A DNA stretch of 64,000 nucleotides from CAWEEP01 sp963808125 (GCA_963808125.1 CAWEEP010000011.1:13773-77772); one strand, 5' to 3'; shown: positions 28,473-37,923, counted from the stretch's first letter. The notes: generated by a model from the sequence alone, not told the origin. Numbers and translations are program-made.

Positions 28473-30577
28473 GGGACCGCCGTCCCGGCGCCGGTCTCCA
28501 ATTGGACCTCGTCCGCGCCGGGGGCGGAGACCGGCGCGGGTGTCCCGCCGGTGAGGCGCTTCCACGCCGCCAGCGGCATCAGCACCCCCACCAGCCAGAG
28601 GGCGCAGGTCGCGTAGCGCGACGCCAGGCGGCGCGGCTCCTGGAGCAGGCGGTAGAGCCACTCCAGACCGCCGCGGCGCGCCCATCCCGGCGCCCGGTTC
28701 AACCGGCCGGCGATGAGGTCGAAGCTGCCGCCCACGCCGATGGCCACGGAGACGGGTAGCCGGTGGCGATTCGCCGCGATCCACAGATCCTGCTTGGGGT
28801 GCCCGAAGCCGACGAGGAGGATGTCCGCCCCGGCTTCGCGGATCCGGGCGACGATCTCGTCGTCGGGCATCTGGCTCAGGCTCGCCAGTGGGGGTTCCAG
28901 CGTGCCGGTGACGCGGAGTCGGGGATGGCGGCGGCTCAGCTCCGCGGCAGCCGCAAGGGTCACGCCGTCACGCCCACCGAGGAGGAAGAGGCGGGCGCCG
29001 CTCCACTCCGCATGGGCGGCGATGGAGGGGACGAGGTCCGAGCCGGTTACACGCTCGGGGAGGCGGTGACCGAGGAGACGTGACAGCCAGAGGACTGGTG
29101 CGCCATCGGCGACGTTGAGCTCCGCCCCGGACAGGATCCGGGCCACCTCCGGCCGGCGCCAGGCTGTGACCAGGAACTGGAGGTTGACCGTGCACACCTG
29201 GCAGAACGCGCCTGATCCCACCGCCGCCAGCACCCGGTCGACGGCCTCCTCGTGGCCGACGGCATCGACCGGAACGCCCAGGACGTCCACCCGCCCACGC
29301 ACCGGCCGGCGGGCGCGCGAGCGTGCTGTGGCGGCTGATGGCTGCGCGGTCGCCTGCCCGGCCCGGCGGCGGGCTTCCTCAGGGCGCTCGGTCCGCTCCC
29401 ACCGGTCGGCGCCGGAGCCGCCGAGCATGCGCCGGTAGGTGCCGAGCTTGGCGATGAGGAAGCGGGGAGACGAGAGGAGGGCTCGGTACGCGGAGGACGG
29501 AGCCCGCGCCGCTCGAAGGCCGATGACGACGTAGGCGACGACCAGCACGGCGGCCGCCACCCAGGGGATGGCCGACCAAAGGGCGACGGCTCCGGTCAGC
29601 CCGGCGGCGATGCTGACACCGCCGCCGAGCACGATGACCATGGCCATGAGGCCGAGCGGTGGGACGGCGAGGTCGAGCATGGCGTCCAGGAGGGACCACC
29701 GCCCGTGCAGGAACACTGCCGCGAGCAGGCGCGGCATACGAGTTCGCAGCACGTGGACGCGGCCGCCCTCCCAGCGCATCCGCTGCGTGGCACCGGCGCT
29801 GCCGAGGGCGGACGCGGGGCCGCTGACCAGGGCTTCGGGGGCGAAGGTGGGACGCACTCCGGCAAGGCGCAGGTCGACGGAGTACTCCAGGTCCTCGGCG
29901 CCGGTGAAGGCATTCCAGGGAAGGCGCCGGAGCAATGAGCTGCGGAACAGCATCCCGTTGCCGACCAGGTTGCAGGGCATCCCCAACGCATCTCGCCCGG
30001 CAAAGCGGACGCGGTGGAAGAGCAGGAAGGCCGCCTGCCGCAGCGCGGTCCCGCGGTTGGTGCCGTCATCGAGGACCAGGTACTCGCCCTGGACGGCCTC
30101 GGCGCCGCGCGCCATGGCGGCCTCCAGTCCGGCGATCAGCCCCGGGGCGGCCACGGAGTTGGCGTCGACGACGACGACGCCGTCGACAGGTTGGGGCTCG
30201 GCGAGAAGGCGGTCCATCGCCCACCTGAGAGCGCGTCCCTTGCCGGGCAGATCCGGCTCGTCACGGATCAGCACCTCCGCCCCCTCGCTCCGAGCGACGA
30301 GAGCCGTGTCGTCGGCGCAGTTGTCGGCCACAACCACGACGCGGTACAGGCCGCGGGGGTAGCTCTGTGTCCGCAGCGAGGCGAGACAGCGGGGAAGCAG
30401 CTCCGCCTCGTCGTGCGCCGGGATGAGGACGGCGAGCCGGCTGGCGCCCTCGGGGTCGGCGCGGAGCCCGCGACGGCGCAGCGCGGCGGCGGCCACGCCG
30501 AACAGATAGAGGGCGGCAAGGGCTAGTCCAGCGCCCCCCACCGCCAGCAGCAGCGATGCCACCGCCCGGACGTTCAC
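28469..30577 (-). CDS. Fusion of a GT2 glycosyltransferase and a WecG/TagA glycosyltransferase
   Basis: Two enzymes are joined in 702 residues. Residues about 1-400 form a membrane-bound GT2: an N-terminal helix (AVASLLLAVGGAGLALAALY), AVLIPAHDEAELLPRCLASL, VVVADNCADDT, the acidic VVVDANS, an ED motif in FTGAEDLEYSVDLR, QRMRWEGGR, and more helices. After an Arg/Ala-rich linker, residues about 430-640 are a GT26 domain: VDVLGVPVDAVGHEEAVDRV, NVADGAPVLWLSRLLG, RVTGSDLVPSIAAHA, LLVGFGHPKQDLWIA and GVGGSFDLIAG. GT26 enzymes add N-acetylmannosamine-type sugars to polyprenyl-linked acceptors. The GTG at 30577 follows GGGAG. The fusion could couple two consecutive additions on one carrier. The acyltransferase gene is coupled downstream. 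Confidence 0.88.
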   Translation of the reverse strand: MNVRAVASLLLAVGGAGLALAALYLFGVAAAALRRRGLRADPEGASRLAVLIPAHDEAELLPRCLASLRTQSYPRGLYRVVVVADNCADDTALVARSEGAEVLIRDEPDLPGKGRALRWAMDRLLAEPQPVDGVVVVDANSVAAPGLIAGLEAAMARGAEAVQGEYLVLDDGTNRGTALRQAAFLLFHRVRFAGRDALGMPCNLVGNGMLFRSSLLRRLPWNAFTGAEDLEYSVDLRLAGVRPTFAPEALVSGPASALGSAGATQRMRWEGGRVHVLRTRMPRLLAAVFLHGRWSLLDAMLDLAVPPLGLMAMVIVLGGGVSIAAGLTGAVALWSAIPWVAAAVLVVAYVVIGLRAARAPSSAYRALLSSPRFLIAKLGTYRRMLGGSGADRWERTERPEEARRRAGQATAQPSAATARSRARRPVRGRVDVLGVPVDAVGHEEAVDRVLAAVGSGAFCQVCTVNLQFLVTAWRRPEVARILSGAELNVADGAPVLWLSRLLGHRLPERVTGSDLVPSIAAHAEWSGARLFLLGGRDGVTLAAAAELSRRHPRLRVTGTLEPPLASLSQMPDDEIVARIREAGADILLVGFGHPKQDLWIAANRHRLPVSVAIGVGGSFDLIAGRLNRAPGWARRGGLEWLYRLLQEPRRLASRYATCALWLVGVLMPLAAWKRLTGGTPAPVSAPGADEVQLETGAGTAVP

Positions 30578-30802
30578 GCGAAGGTCTCCCGGAGACTTCC
30601 CCGCGCCGAGCCTATGGGGAGATGCCGATTCGGGGAATGGGCCATCGTGCGGACCCGGGTCAGAGAACCCCAGGGGCTCCCGGCGTGTCCTCCACCGTGC
30701 GGGACTTCCGCCCAGGTGCGGGCCACCGCCCCCCGGACCGTGAACGGCCGGGGGGCGGGTCGGCGGGCGCACCGGCCGAGCCGAGCCCGATGTGGAGGCT
30801 GA

Positions 30803-32795
30803 CTAGGAGGCGGTCACCGTGACGTTGCCGAACTCGACGGGCGCGTTGGCGTCGAAGCCGATGGCACCGTGGCAGAAGGCCGAATCCGAGACTGTCATGA
30901 GGGTCTGGCCGTCGAGCTGCACGGTGAAGGTCGAGCCGAAGGCCGCGATGCTGAGCTGGTACCAGGAGCTCGTGTAGGCAAGGCTGACCCGGGCCAGGTC
31001 AACGGAGGACCCTCCTGCCACGCGGAGGAGGACGATCGACCCGCCGCCTTCAAAGCACACGGCGTCGTGGTCGGCGGCGTCGACGTAACGGACGTCGATA
31101 CAGTCCTGCTCGCTCTGCCAGGCACTGGGCTGGACGGCGACGCTTGACGTGTAGTTGGTCCACGCCGTGCTACCCGCTGACGTGGTGGACGTCCAGCCGT
31201 CGTGCGCGTAGACGTTGCCGTAGCTCGAATCCGACGCGGCCACGGAGAAACCCGCGTTCGCGCCGGTGACGCTCCAACCCGCGGGGACGGTGCCCGTGGC
31301 GTCGGAGGTGAAGCTGTCGCGGTAGAGAAGCCCACCGGTGACTGCCGCCGTCTTGGCCGCGTCCTTCGACGCCCACTTTGTGCTGGTCTCACGCTTGGGC
31401 GCGGACGTCGGTGTGGGGGTTGCCGTCACTGTCGGCTTCGGTGTCGCCGTCGGCGTCGGGGTGGTCGTCGGCGTCGGAGTGGGGGTTGCCGTCACTGTCG
31501 GCTTCGGTGTCGCCGTCGGCGTCGGGGTGGGCGTCGGCGTCGGAGTGGGGGTTGCCGTCGGCGTGGGCGTCGCCACCGCCGTGCCGCTGGGCAGGGGGCT
31601 TGAGCCGAGGCTCAGCAGGTGCTGCTGATACGAGGTGCCCTCCCCCGCATTGGGAGTGCCACTCCAGTCGGTGATGAGCACGTCGTCGGTGTAGCCCCAG
31701 GGATTCCAGGTCCACGCCAGGTAGCTCCAGCCGTGGCTGTCCGCGTAAGGCAGGAAGGTCGGCAGGAAGCTCACCGGAGCGCTGGTGCAGTCCCCGATCT
31801 CACCGACCAGGAACGGGTACGAGGCCGAGATCGGCGCCTGCTGCGAGTCCCAACAGGACGTGGTGTCACAGCTCTCCCCGGGGTAGTCGTGCGCCCCGGC
31901 GATGAGCTGGCCGTTCGGGTCGGTGGGCGCGTTGGCCAGCCATCCCGAAGTCGTCGTTGGCCCAATCCAGGCCGTTGACAAGAATGGGTTGCGTCGCCCC
32001 CGCCGCACGGATGGCGTCGATCAGCGTCTGCATGCCGGCGGTGTTCCAGGTATACGTCGTCGTGTACCCGGTGGTGGTGCCGTCTGGGCCGATCTGGCCG
32101 GCGGAGATGAACTGGTTGAGCGAGCAGCCGTCCAGCCAGCACTGCCAGGGATCCTGCGAGGGGTTGGTGAAGTAGTTGCCATAGAAGAACGGCTCATTGA
32201 AGAGATCGAAGATCGTCGCCGGGTCGCCGGCGAAGTAGGTCGCCACGGACTGCCAGAAGGCGATCGAGTGGTCCGCATCGGCCATGGGCTGTTGGGCCAC
32301 GGCGGCGTAGGCGCCGGGGGAGGTCCAATGCAGGTCGAGGATGGCGATCATGCCCGCCTGGTTGATGAGGCTGACCTCGGTCGCGATGGCCTCCTGGTAG
32401 TTCGCTCCGGCGTACGCCGGGTTGACCCCGTTGATGCCCAGCCAGCAGTCCTCGTTCAGCGGGACGCGGACGACGTCGATGTCCCAGGCGGCCATCGCCT
32501 GGTAGGTGCTGAGCTGGTCGAGGGGCTGCCCGCCGTAGATGCTCCAGCCGCGCTCGGTGGGGCCACCGCCCTGGTCGCATGCGAACTCGGTCCCCGAGAG
32601 ATCGGCGCCGTGGAGGGCGATGGTGGCGCCCGCGCCGTCGACGAGATGGTTGCCCACCACGTGGATCGCCAGCGGCGCCGCGGTCAGGCGCACGCCGGCG
32701 GTCTGAACGAGAAGGACCGCGGCGAGACCGACGACGGCAGTGCCGACCAGGCGCTTCCAGACACTGCGGCGGAGCGATGGTAGAACCGGGGCCAT
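30803..32795 (-). CDS. Secreted GH5-type glycosidase with Thr-Pro linker, frame broken
   Basis: Joined across a +1 indel near 31943 this is about 663 residues. The N-terminus has a basic region and a membrane/signal segment (RLVGTAVVGLAAVLLVQTAG). The catalytic domain carries ALHGADLSGTEFACD, HWTSPG, the acid-base Glu201 in FDLFNEPFF and the likely nucleophile Glu332 in FLVGEIGDC, plus LAWTWNPWG. A linker of alternating Thr and Pro (about residues 380-440) leads to a C-terminal concanavalin-like domain with YRDSFTSDATGTVPAGW and VSLAYTSSWYQL. GH5 enzymes cut beta-linked glucans or mannans outside the cell. AGGAGA precedes the ATG by 8 nt. It may process the polymer of this locus or attack external polysaccharide. 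Confidence 0.85.
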
Positions 32796-33053
32796 TGGGG
32801 GGTCTCCTGATCCGAGACTTCACGGCCGCGGTGATCCCCCTCACCGCGAGGCGCGCTCGATCAGGGTCGGCCGGGCGCGGGATTGAGATCGCTTCTGTCC
32901 CGCGGCTTGTGCCCGGAGCGTTACGGAAACCTCAGAGCCAGAGCGTCCTGGAGCAACGTGCCCGTCACCGCCTCGCGACGGTCGGAGCGACGCGCTCGGG
33001 GGGTTTTTCGCCACCCCGCGCCGGCCCGGAGCCCGGCAGGATGGGGGCCCCGG

Positions 33054-35657
33054 TCAGCCCAGGTTGAGGTAGAAGATCAGCGTGCCCCCCGCGGTGGTGG
33101 GCAGGACGTACCCCGCGCTCTGCACCGTCACCGACTGCGCCAGGGCCAGGCGCAGAGCGGTCTGGTTTCCGCTGGCGGTGACCCCGACCCCGGTGACCAC
33201 GCCGCTGCCGGTGATGGTCCCCGAGGAGCTGGAGAGAATGACGCCGGTCAGCGTGACCACCATGGTCTGGGCGGTCGGGGCGCTGATGACCACCGTCGGT
33301 TCACCGGTGCCGCCCTGAACGCCGGGGTTCAGGTTGAGGACGACGCTCAGGTAGGTGGCGTGCTGGCCGTAGTCGATGCCGCTGAGCTGCCAGCCGGCTC
33401 CGCCGTTGCCGATGGTCAGAGGTGCCGGCGGGAGGTACCCGACCGGTGCGCTGGACGGCGCCGCCGTCGGAGCCACCGTCGCCGAGGGTGTCGGGGAGCC
33501 CGGCCGCGGCGTCGTCAGCAGGCTGGGCAGCGTCGTCGGCGGCGTCCGCGTCACCGGCGTCGATGCCGGCTTCGAGGAGAGCGGGACCAAGATGGCGAGG
33601 AGGAGAACCAGCACCGCCATGGAGCCGGCGAGGACCCACCACCGGCCCGCGCGAGCGAACGCCCGGCGCGCCTGCACGCGGGCGGCACCCAGCCGCTTGC
33701 CGACCTCCGGCAGGGTGCCGGTGAAGGCCCCGGCGCGGCCCTGGCGGGCCAGGCTGCGCATGTGCCGGCCCAGGTGGGCACGCGAGCCGGCCGGATCGAC
33801 GACCAGAGCTGAGGCGACGAAACCATCCTCCGGGCCGATGATCTCCTCCGCCGTGGTGGGCACATACGGCCGCGACTCGGCCGGGACCGATCTCTCGCCG
33901 TCGGCGGTGGGAAGGTTCCACGAGTGTGCGGTTGCCGCGATGGGCCCGGCCGATTCGACGCTCCGTGGCAACTCGGCGGACTCGTGAGACCAGCCATCCC
34001 GCCGCTCCGGCGGCTGCCTCCGAGTCGCCGGACCGCTCACGAACCCCTCGTCAGCGGCGTCACTGGGTGTGCGCATCAGCGCCAGGCGCAGGGCCACCTT
34101 ATCCCGGAGCCAGGACACCGGGGAGGGTGGAGACAGGCGGGCACGGTGTGGCGCGCGAGCCACGAGCGGGTCGCCCGGGGGATCGGCGCCGGCGTCGGCG
34201 ACCCCGGCGATATCAGAAGCGGCGGCCAGGGCGGCCCAGCCGGCGGCGCGGCCGGAACGCTGCCCGGCCCAGGTGGACTCGAAGGGAGGAGGTGCCGGCG
34301 GGAGGTGCCTGGGCGCGCCGTCGTCGGAGGGGTCGGGTTCGGACGCCGTCGCATCCGCGCTGTCACCACGCGGCGCCCAGGACCAGAGATCCTCATCGGG
34401 GTCGGCCCGGTCGCCGCCGCCGCCCTCGGCATCCCTCGGTTGCCCATCGGGCAGGCGAGGCGACAGCGTCCACACGAAGGGGGGGCTCGGGCCGGGCGCC
34501 TCGTCGTCCGGCGAACCGGCGCGAGGCGCCGCCTCATCCGGCGGGCTCGCCTGGGGCGGGTCCCACCCTGGCGGACCGGCGTAGGGCGCCGCCTCCTCCG
34601 GCGGGTCCGCCTGCGGCAGATCCCACCCTGGCGGACCGGTGTGGGGCGCCGCCTCCTCCGGCGGGTCCGCCTGCGACAGGTCCCACTCCAGAGGGTCGTC
34701 CGACGGGTCGGCCTGCGGTGCGTCAAACGTCCGCGAACCCTCGCCGGGCGGTGGTGCCCCGCCGGCCGGAGGGCCGAGGGGAGGCGCGGTGGCGTCGTAG
34801 GACGCGTGGCCGAGGAGACCCGCCCAGGCCGCCGACGGCGGGGCTTCCGGCACCGCGGCGGCCGGTGGGGGCACGGACGAGGGCGGGCTCCACCCGGACA
34901 GAGGCGTGGCGGACAGGTCCACGGCGTCGTCGACGGGCGGTTCCGGAGGATCGAGCACCGCCGCCCAATCCCGAAGGTCCTCGTCCTCGTCGACGGTGGG
35001 GCCGCCCTCGGTATCGGCGTCCATTGCAGACGCCTGAAGGAAGACGCTGCTCGGGGCCGGTTCCAGCGCAGGCGGTTGGGCCGGCGGGCTCGGCGCGATC
35101 GGCTCAGGGTGCGCGACCGCCGGCGACAGGGCGTCCGCGGTGGCGGCGATGGGGATGCGAGGCACTCCCGCGGCGAGGGTGGAGCGCCCGTTCAAGTTCA
35201 GCTCCTCTTCGTCCTGGGGCGGACGGGCCCGGGAGGAGACCCCTCGGAACAGCTCGTGGACGGGCAGCTCTGTCGTGAACGGGAGCGAGGGTTGGTTGTC
35301 GTCCGGGTCGCCCCCTTCGTCATCGCGCTTCGGCGCCCACGGCAGGGATGTCCCCGTCGCACGGCCCGCCAGCCATGGGGGCGTTCCCGAGGTGACCGCG
35401 ACGGGAGTGCGCGGCCGGCGTGGCGACAGCGTGTCCTCGGGTCCGATGAGTTCGAGCTGCGCCATGAAGCCGTGGATGGCCTCGTCCGGCACTCGCACGC
35501 GGGCCAGGCTCCCGATGCGCTCGGCCTCCTCCTGCAGGTAGCTGAGCGCATTGCGGCAGCGGTCACAGCCGACCAGATGTCCATCGACCTCGCCACGCCG
35601 TGCGGCATCCAGCTCGCCGTCGAGGTAACCGCTCAGGGTGAGCAGGCTGCATCTCAT
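33054..35657 (-). CDS. Very long membrane anti-sigma factor with zinc finger
   Basis: Residues 1-45 form a zf-HC2 anti-sigma zinc finger: Cys3, His27, Cys31 and Cys34 in DGHLVGCDRC. It is followed by a short helical stretch. Residues ~80-670 are mostly Pro, Asp, Glu, Ala and Ser, with a tandem 20-residue repeat (WDLPQADPPEEAAP), predicted disordered. One transmembrane helix follows (WWVLAGSMAVLVLLLAILVP, about residues 672-692), then a Thr/Pro-rich stalk and a ~120-residue Gly/Ser/Thr-rich external domain. Its ATG overlaps the stop of the sigma factor gene (ATGA), so it is the cognate regulator that holds the sigma factor at the membrane. Usual zinc anti-sigma proteins are 150-300 residues; this one is 867. 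The long disordered arm is unexplained. Confidence 0.82.
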   Translation of the reverse strand: MRCSLLTLSGYLDGELDAARRGEVDGHLVGCDRCRNALSYLQEEAERIGSLARVRVPDEAIHGFMAQLELIGPEDTLSPRRPRTPVAVTSGTPPWLAGRATGTSLPWAPKRDDEGGDPDDNQPSLPFTTELPVHELFRGVSSRARPPQDEEELNLNGRSTLAAGVPRIPIAATADALSPAVAHPEPIAPSPPAQPPALEPAPSSVFLQASAMDADTEGGPTVDEDEDLRDWAAVLDPPEPPVDDAVDLSATPLSGWSPPSSVPPPAAAVPEAPPSAAWAGLLGHASYDATAPPLGPPAGGAPPPGEGSRTFDAPQADPSDDPLEWDLSQADPPEEAAPHTGPPGWDLPQADPPEEAAPYAGPPGWDPPQASPPDEAAPRAGSPDDEAPGPSPPFVWTLSPRLPDGQPRDAEGGGGDRADPDEDLWSWAPRGDSADATASEPDPSDDGAPRHLPPAPPPFESTWAGQRSGRAAGWAALAAASDIAGVADAGADPPGDPLVARAPHRARLSPPSPVSWLRDKVALRLALMRTPSDAADEGFVSGPATRRQPPERRDGWSHESAELPRSVESAGPIAATAHSWNLPTADGERSVPAESRPYVPTTAEEIIGPEDGFVASALVVDPAGSRAHLGRHMRSLARQGRAGAFTGTLPEVGKRLGAARVQARRAFARAGRWWVLAGSMAVLVLLLAILVPLSSKPASTPVTRTPPTTLPSLLTTPRPGSPTPSATVAPTAAPSSAPVGYLPPAPLTIGNGGAGWQLSGIDYGQHATYLSVVLNLNPGVQGGTGEPTVVISAPTAQTMVVTLTGVILSSSSGTITGSGVVTGVGVTASGNQTALRLALAQSVTVQSAGYVLPTTAGGTLIFYLNLG
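34511..34690 (-). repeat. 60-bp tandem repeat within the anti-sigma gene
   Basis: Three consecutive 60-base units encode 20-residue repeats of the form GWDLPQADPPEEAAPxxGPP. The units at 34561-34620 and 34621-34680 differ at only a few bases; the unit at 34501-34560 is more diverged. Such an array can change copy number by slippage and alter the length of the disordered arm in steps of 20 residues. Confidence 0.85.
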
Positions 35658-36178
35658 ATGACGAGCTCGCGGTAGATCGAGCCGAACTCGCGTCGAGCAG
35701 CCGCCAGAAGGCGGCTGGCCGCCTCGGGCGAGCATTCGAGGGCGCGGGCGACCTCCGCGTAGCGGAGCTTGGCGAGGTCGCGGAGCAGCAGAGAGGCGCG
35801 GCGCTCGAAGGGAAGCGTCATCAATGCCCGCTTGACGGTGTTCATCCGGCTGGCGACCTCGCCGCCGTGGAATTCGACTTCGAACGGGGTGCGGTTGCGA
35901 CGCCAGAGTCGGGACGGACCGTGCGGACGTGGTGGATAGCGCTCACCCGTCCGGCAGGCCCGCGTCACCGCGCGGTACAGCGCCGCCCGGCCGTCGACGC
36001 GCACGCGCGCCGGAGGGTACTTGGCGGCGTGGAAGATGCCTGCGGCGGCCAGCTCGACGGCACTCTCGGCGTCGCCGACGAGATGAGCGGCGTACGTGAC
36101 GAGATCATCAAGGTGCTCGGAGACGAGCTCCGTGAACTCGCCACTGGTGGCTGGGACGTGTGCTGCGGCGTTGATCAT
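35654..36178 (-). CDS. ECF-type RNA polymerase sigma factor
   Basis: This 174-residue protein starts MINAAAHVPATSG at 36178, with GGTGGAG upstream. The N-terminal half (FTELVSEHLDDLVTYAAHLV) resembles sigma region 2. The C-terminal half is a region-4 helix-turn-helix: TLPFERRASLLLRDLAKLRYAEVARALECSPEAASRLLAAARREF. The match to 'tLp.r.R..l.LRd...l.y.EiA..l.cS' is good. Region 2 is short and divergent, so it belongs to an uncommon ECF group. It is coupled by ATGA to the zinc-finger anti-sigma gene. A strong promoter precedes it. The regulon is unknown. Confidence 0.85.
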   Translation of the reverse strand: MINAAAHVPATSGEFTELVSEHLDDLVTYAAHLVGDAESAVELAAAGIFHAAKYPPARVRVDGRAALYRAVTRACRTGERYPPRPHGPSRLWRRNRTPFEVEFHGGEVASRMNTVKRALMTLPFERRASLLLRDLAKLRYAEVARALECSPEAASRLLAAARREFGSIYRELVI

Positions 36179-36217
36179 GACTCCACCCGAGGGTGGCTGA
36201 GGGCGGCGGTAGCGAGC

Positions 36218-36246
36218 AGCATACTCGCTGCCGAGACCACGGTCAA
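36218..36246 (-). promoter_or_regulatory. Promoter of the sigma/anti-sigma operon
   Basis: On the minus strand TTGACC (36246-36241) and TATGCT (36223-36218) are separated by 17 nt, an excellent housekeeping-sigma promoter. Transcription would start near 36211, giving a ~33-nt leader that contains the ribosome-binding site of the sigma gene. The -35 overlaps the last codons of the upstream epimerase gene. Confidence 0.75.
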
Positions 36247-37028
36247 GGTGCCGGGCGCCGATCTCCGTGAGTATCGGTCGGCAGAGGCAACAACTGGCCG
36301 CCCCTGACCAGCCTTGGCGCCGACAGCCCGGTGGCGGCCCAGGCGGCAGCCGGCATGCCGATGTCGGCGATGGTGATCTCCCCTGCATGGGCACGTCCCG
36401 CTGGACTCCACAGGCCTCTCTTCATCGCCGTCAGGGTGCAGGTCCGGATCGCCCGGGCGGTGGGATGGCCGGCCGCGCCGGTGGAGGCGTCGAGCCCGCT
36501 GGGGATGTCCACGGCAAGGGTGCGGTCCGCGGGCAGCCGGGAGATGGCCTGGGCCTGGGGTGGGCGGGGTTCGCCGCGGACGCCGGTGCCGAGAACGGCG
36601 TCCAGCACGGCGGCCGCCCTGTCGATGGCAGCCATGGCGACTTCGCCATCCGGCACGGCCGCGACGGTGACCCCGGCGGCGCGGGCCGCGGCCAGCTGCC
36701 CCGAGACCAGCGAGCCGAGCCGCTCCGGCTCGGCGACGAGGGCGACCTCGACGGGGAAGCCCCAGCTGCGCAGATGGCGGGCCGCCACCAGTCCGTCCCC
36801 TCCGTTATTGCCATGACCGGCCACAACGAGGAGAGGCGTGGGCCCGCCCTCGAAGAGGGCGAAGATCCAGCGCGCCACCTGCCAGCCGGCCACCTCCATG
36901 AGATGGACGACGTCCACGCCATGCCGCGCCGCCGCACGGTCGAGGCCGGCGGCCTGCTCGCCGGTGAGGTCGCCGTAGTCCGCCCGCCACACGACGCCGG
37001 GCGCGCGCCGCGGGGATCCGGGGCTCAT
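36243..37028 (-). CDS. nnrE: NAD(P)H-hydrate epimerase (YjeF N-terminal domain only)
   Basis: This 261-residue protein has the YjeF_N signature VVAGHGNNGGDGLVAARHLR and the substrate-site strand TLAVDIPSGLDASTGAAGHP, followed by CTLTAMKRGLWSPAGRAHAGE. The epimerase interconverts R and S forms of hydrated NAD(P)H so that a dehydratase can repair the cofactor. Many bacteria fuse this domain to the ADP/ATP-dependent dehydratase (NnrD); here only the epimerase domain is present, so NnrD must be encoded elsewhere if the repair is complete. The ATG at 37028 overlaps the stop of the SAM hydrolase gene (ATGA). There are no membrane segments. Confidence 0.9.
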   Translation of the reverse strand: MSPGSPRRAPGVVWRADYGDLTGEQAAGLDRAAARHGVDVVHLMEVAGWQVARWIFALFEGGPTPLLVVAGHGNNGGDGLVAARHLRSWGFPVEVALVAEPERLGSLVSGQLAAARAAGVTVAAVPDGEVAMAAIDRAAAVLDAVLGTGVRGEPRPPQAQAISRLPADRTLAVDIPSGLDASTGAAGHPTARAIRTCTLTAMKRGLWSPAGRAHAGEITIADIGMPAAAWAATGLSAPRLVRGGQLLPLPTDTHGDRRPAP

Positions 37029-37789
37029 TCGAGCTCCAGCGCCACGAGGTCGCCGGTGGACAGGCCGCTGAGCCGCGCTGCGGACGCCTGGCGGGCGGCG
37101 ATCTCGAGATGCCCGGCGCTGTTCCACAGCACCGCCACGCCGCCCTCGATGTCGGAGTAGGTGGCGACCACCTGGTGGGTTCCTCCACCCTGCCACGCGA
37201 CCGCCCCGACGCGCCGTCCGGCGGCGTCTTCATCGCGGATCCCGGTGATGCAGTTGCCGAAGCGATCGACGCAGACGATCCGGCTGCGCAGCAGCGGGCC
37301 GTCGACCACCGGGATCACGGCCTGGCGGAGGAACGGCGCGTCCACCGGTGTGCCGGCGTCGGCGATGTCGGCTCCCGCCGCGAGCCGGGCGGCCACCGGC
37401 GCGAAATGGTCGCGACCATGGAACGTCGCGGAGGCACCCTCTGGGGCATCGAGGCGGACCGCGCGCCGCTCTCTCGCCTCGCTCCACAGGTAGGTGACCA
37501 GTCCGGTGTCCGGGGCGACGCAGATGACGCCGTCGCACTCGACGGCGACGGCGTCGCGGCGGCTGCCCACGCCGGGGTCGACGACGGCGCAGATCACGGT
37601 GCCCAGGCCGAACGTCCGCGCCAGGGTCTTGCAGCGGTACATGGCGGTGAGAACGTCTCCCGGCGGCACCAGGTGGGTGCCGTCGACGCAGCGCACGCCG
37701 GGCGATGCCGCCCACGCGGCGGCCCACATCTCGGCGGCGTATCCATCCTCCAAGCCGAAATCGGAGACGAAGACAAGCGTCGCGCTCAC
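37025..37789 (-). CDS. SAM hydrolase (SAM hydroxide adenosyltransferase, DUF62 family)
   Basis: The 254-residue protein has the family pattern: LVFVSDFGLEDGYAAEMWAA at the N-terminus (SAM-binding Asp), HLVPPGDVLTAMYRC, CAVVDPGVGSRRDAVAVECD, APDTGLVTYLW, FHGRDHFAPVAARLA and IVCVDRFGNCITGI. DUF62 proteins hydrolyse SAM to adenosine and methionine using water; the halogenase relatives have a distinct insertion and I see no sign of it here. The GTG at 37789 is chosen because it lies just before the first strand and TATCCG lies 5 nt upstream; the open frame extends further but is low-complexity. Its stop overlaps the start of the NAD(P)H-hydrate epimerase gene, pairing two metabolite-management enzymes. 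Confidence 0.88.
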   Translation of the reverse strand: MSATLVFVSDFGLEDGYAAEMWAAAWAASPGVRCVDGTHLVPPGDVLTAMYRCKTLARTFGLGTVICAVVDPGVGSRRDAVAVECDGVICVAPDTGLVTYLWSEARERRAVRLDAPEGASATFHGRDHFAPVAARLAAGADIADAGTPVDAPFLRQAVIPVVDGPLLRSRIVCVDRFGNCITGIRDEDAAGRRVGAVAWQGGGTHQVVATYSDIEGGVAVLWNSAGHLEIAARQASAARLSGLSTGDLVALELE

Positions 37790-37923
37790 GGCCACGGATA
37801 CGGTAGCAGCGCGAACGGGGTCTGAGGCCAACCGATCACCCCCACTGCGGGAGTCCGTTCGCCGCGGCCGACGGCGGCCGTGCCGGCCGCTCCTCCCCGC
37901 CGACATTGCCCAGGAACAGCGAA

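Noticed and set aside
34511..34690. CRISPR-like 60-bp repeat
   Set aside because: The units are contiguous with no spacers and keep the anti-sigma reading frame.
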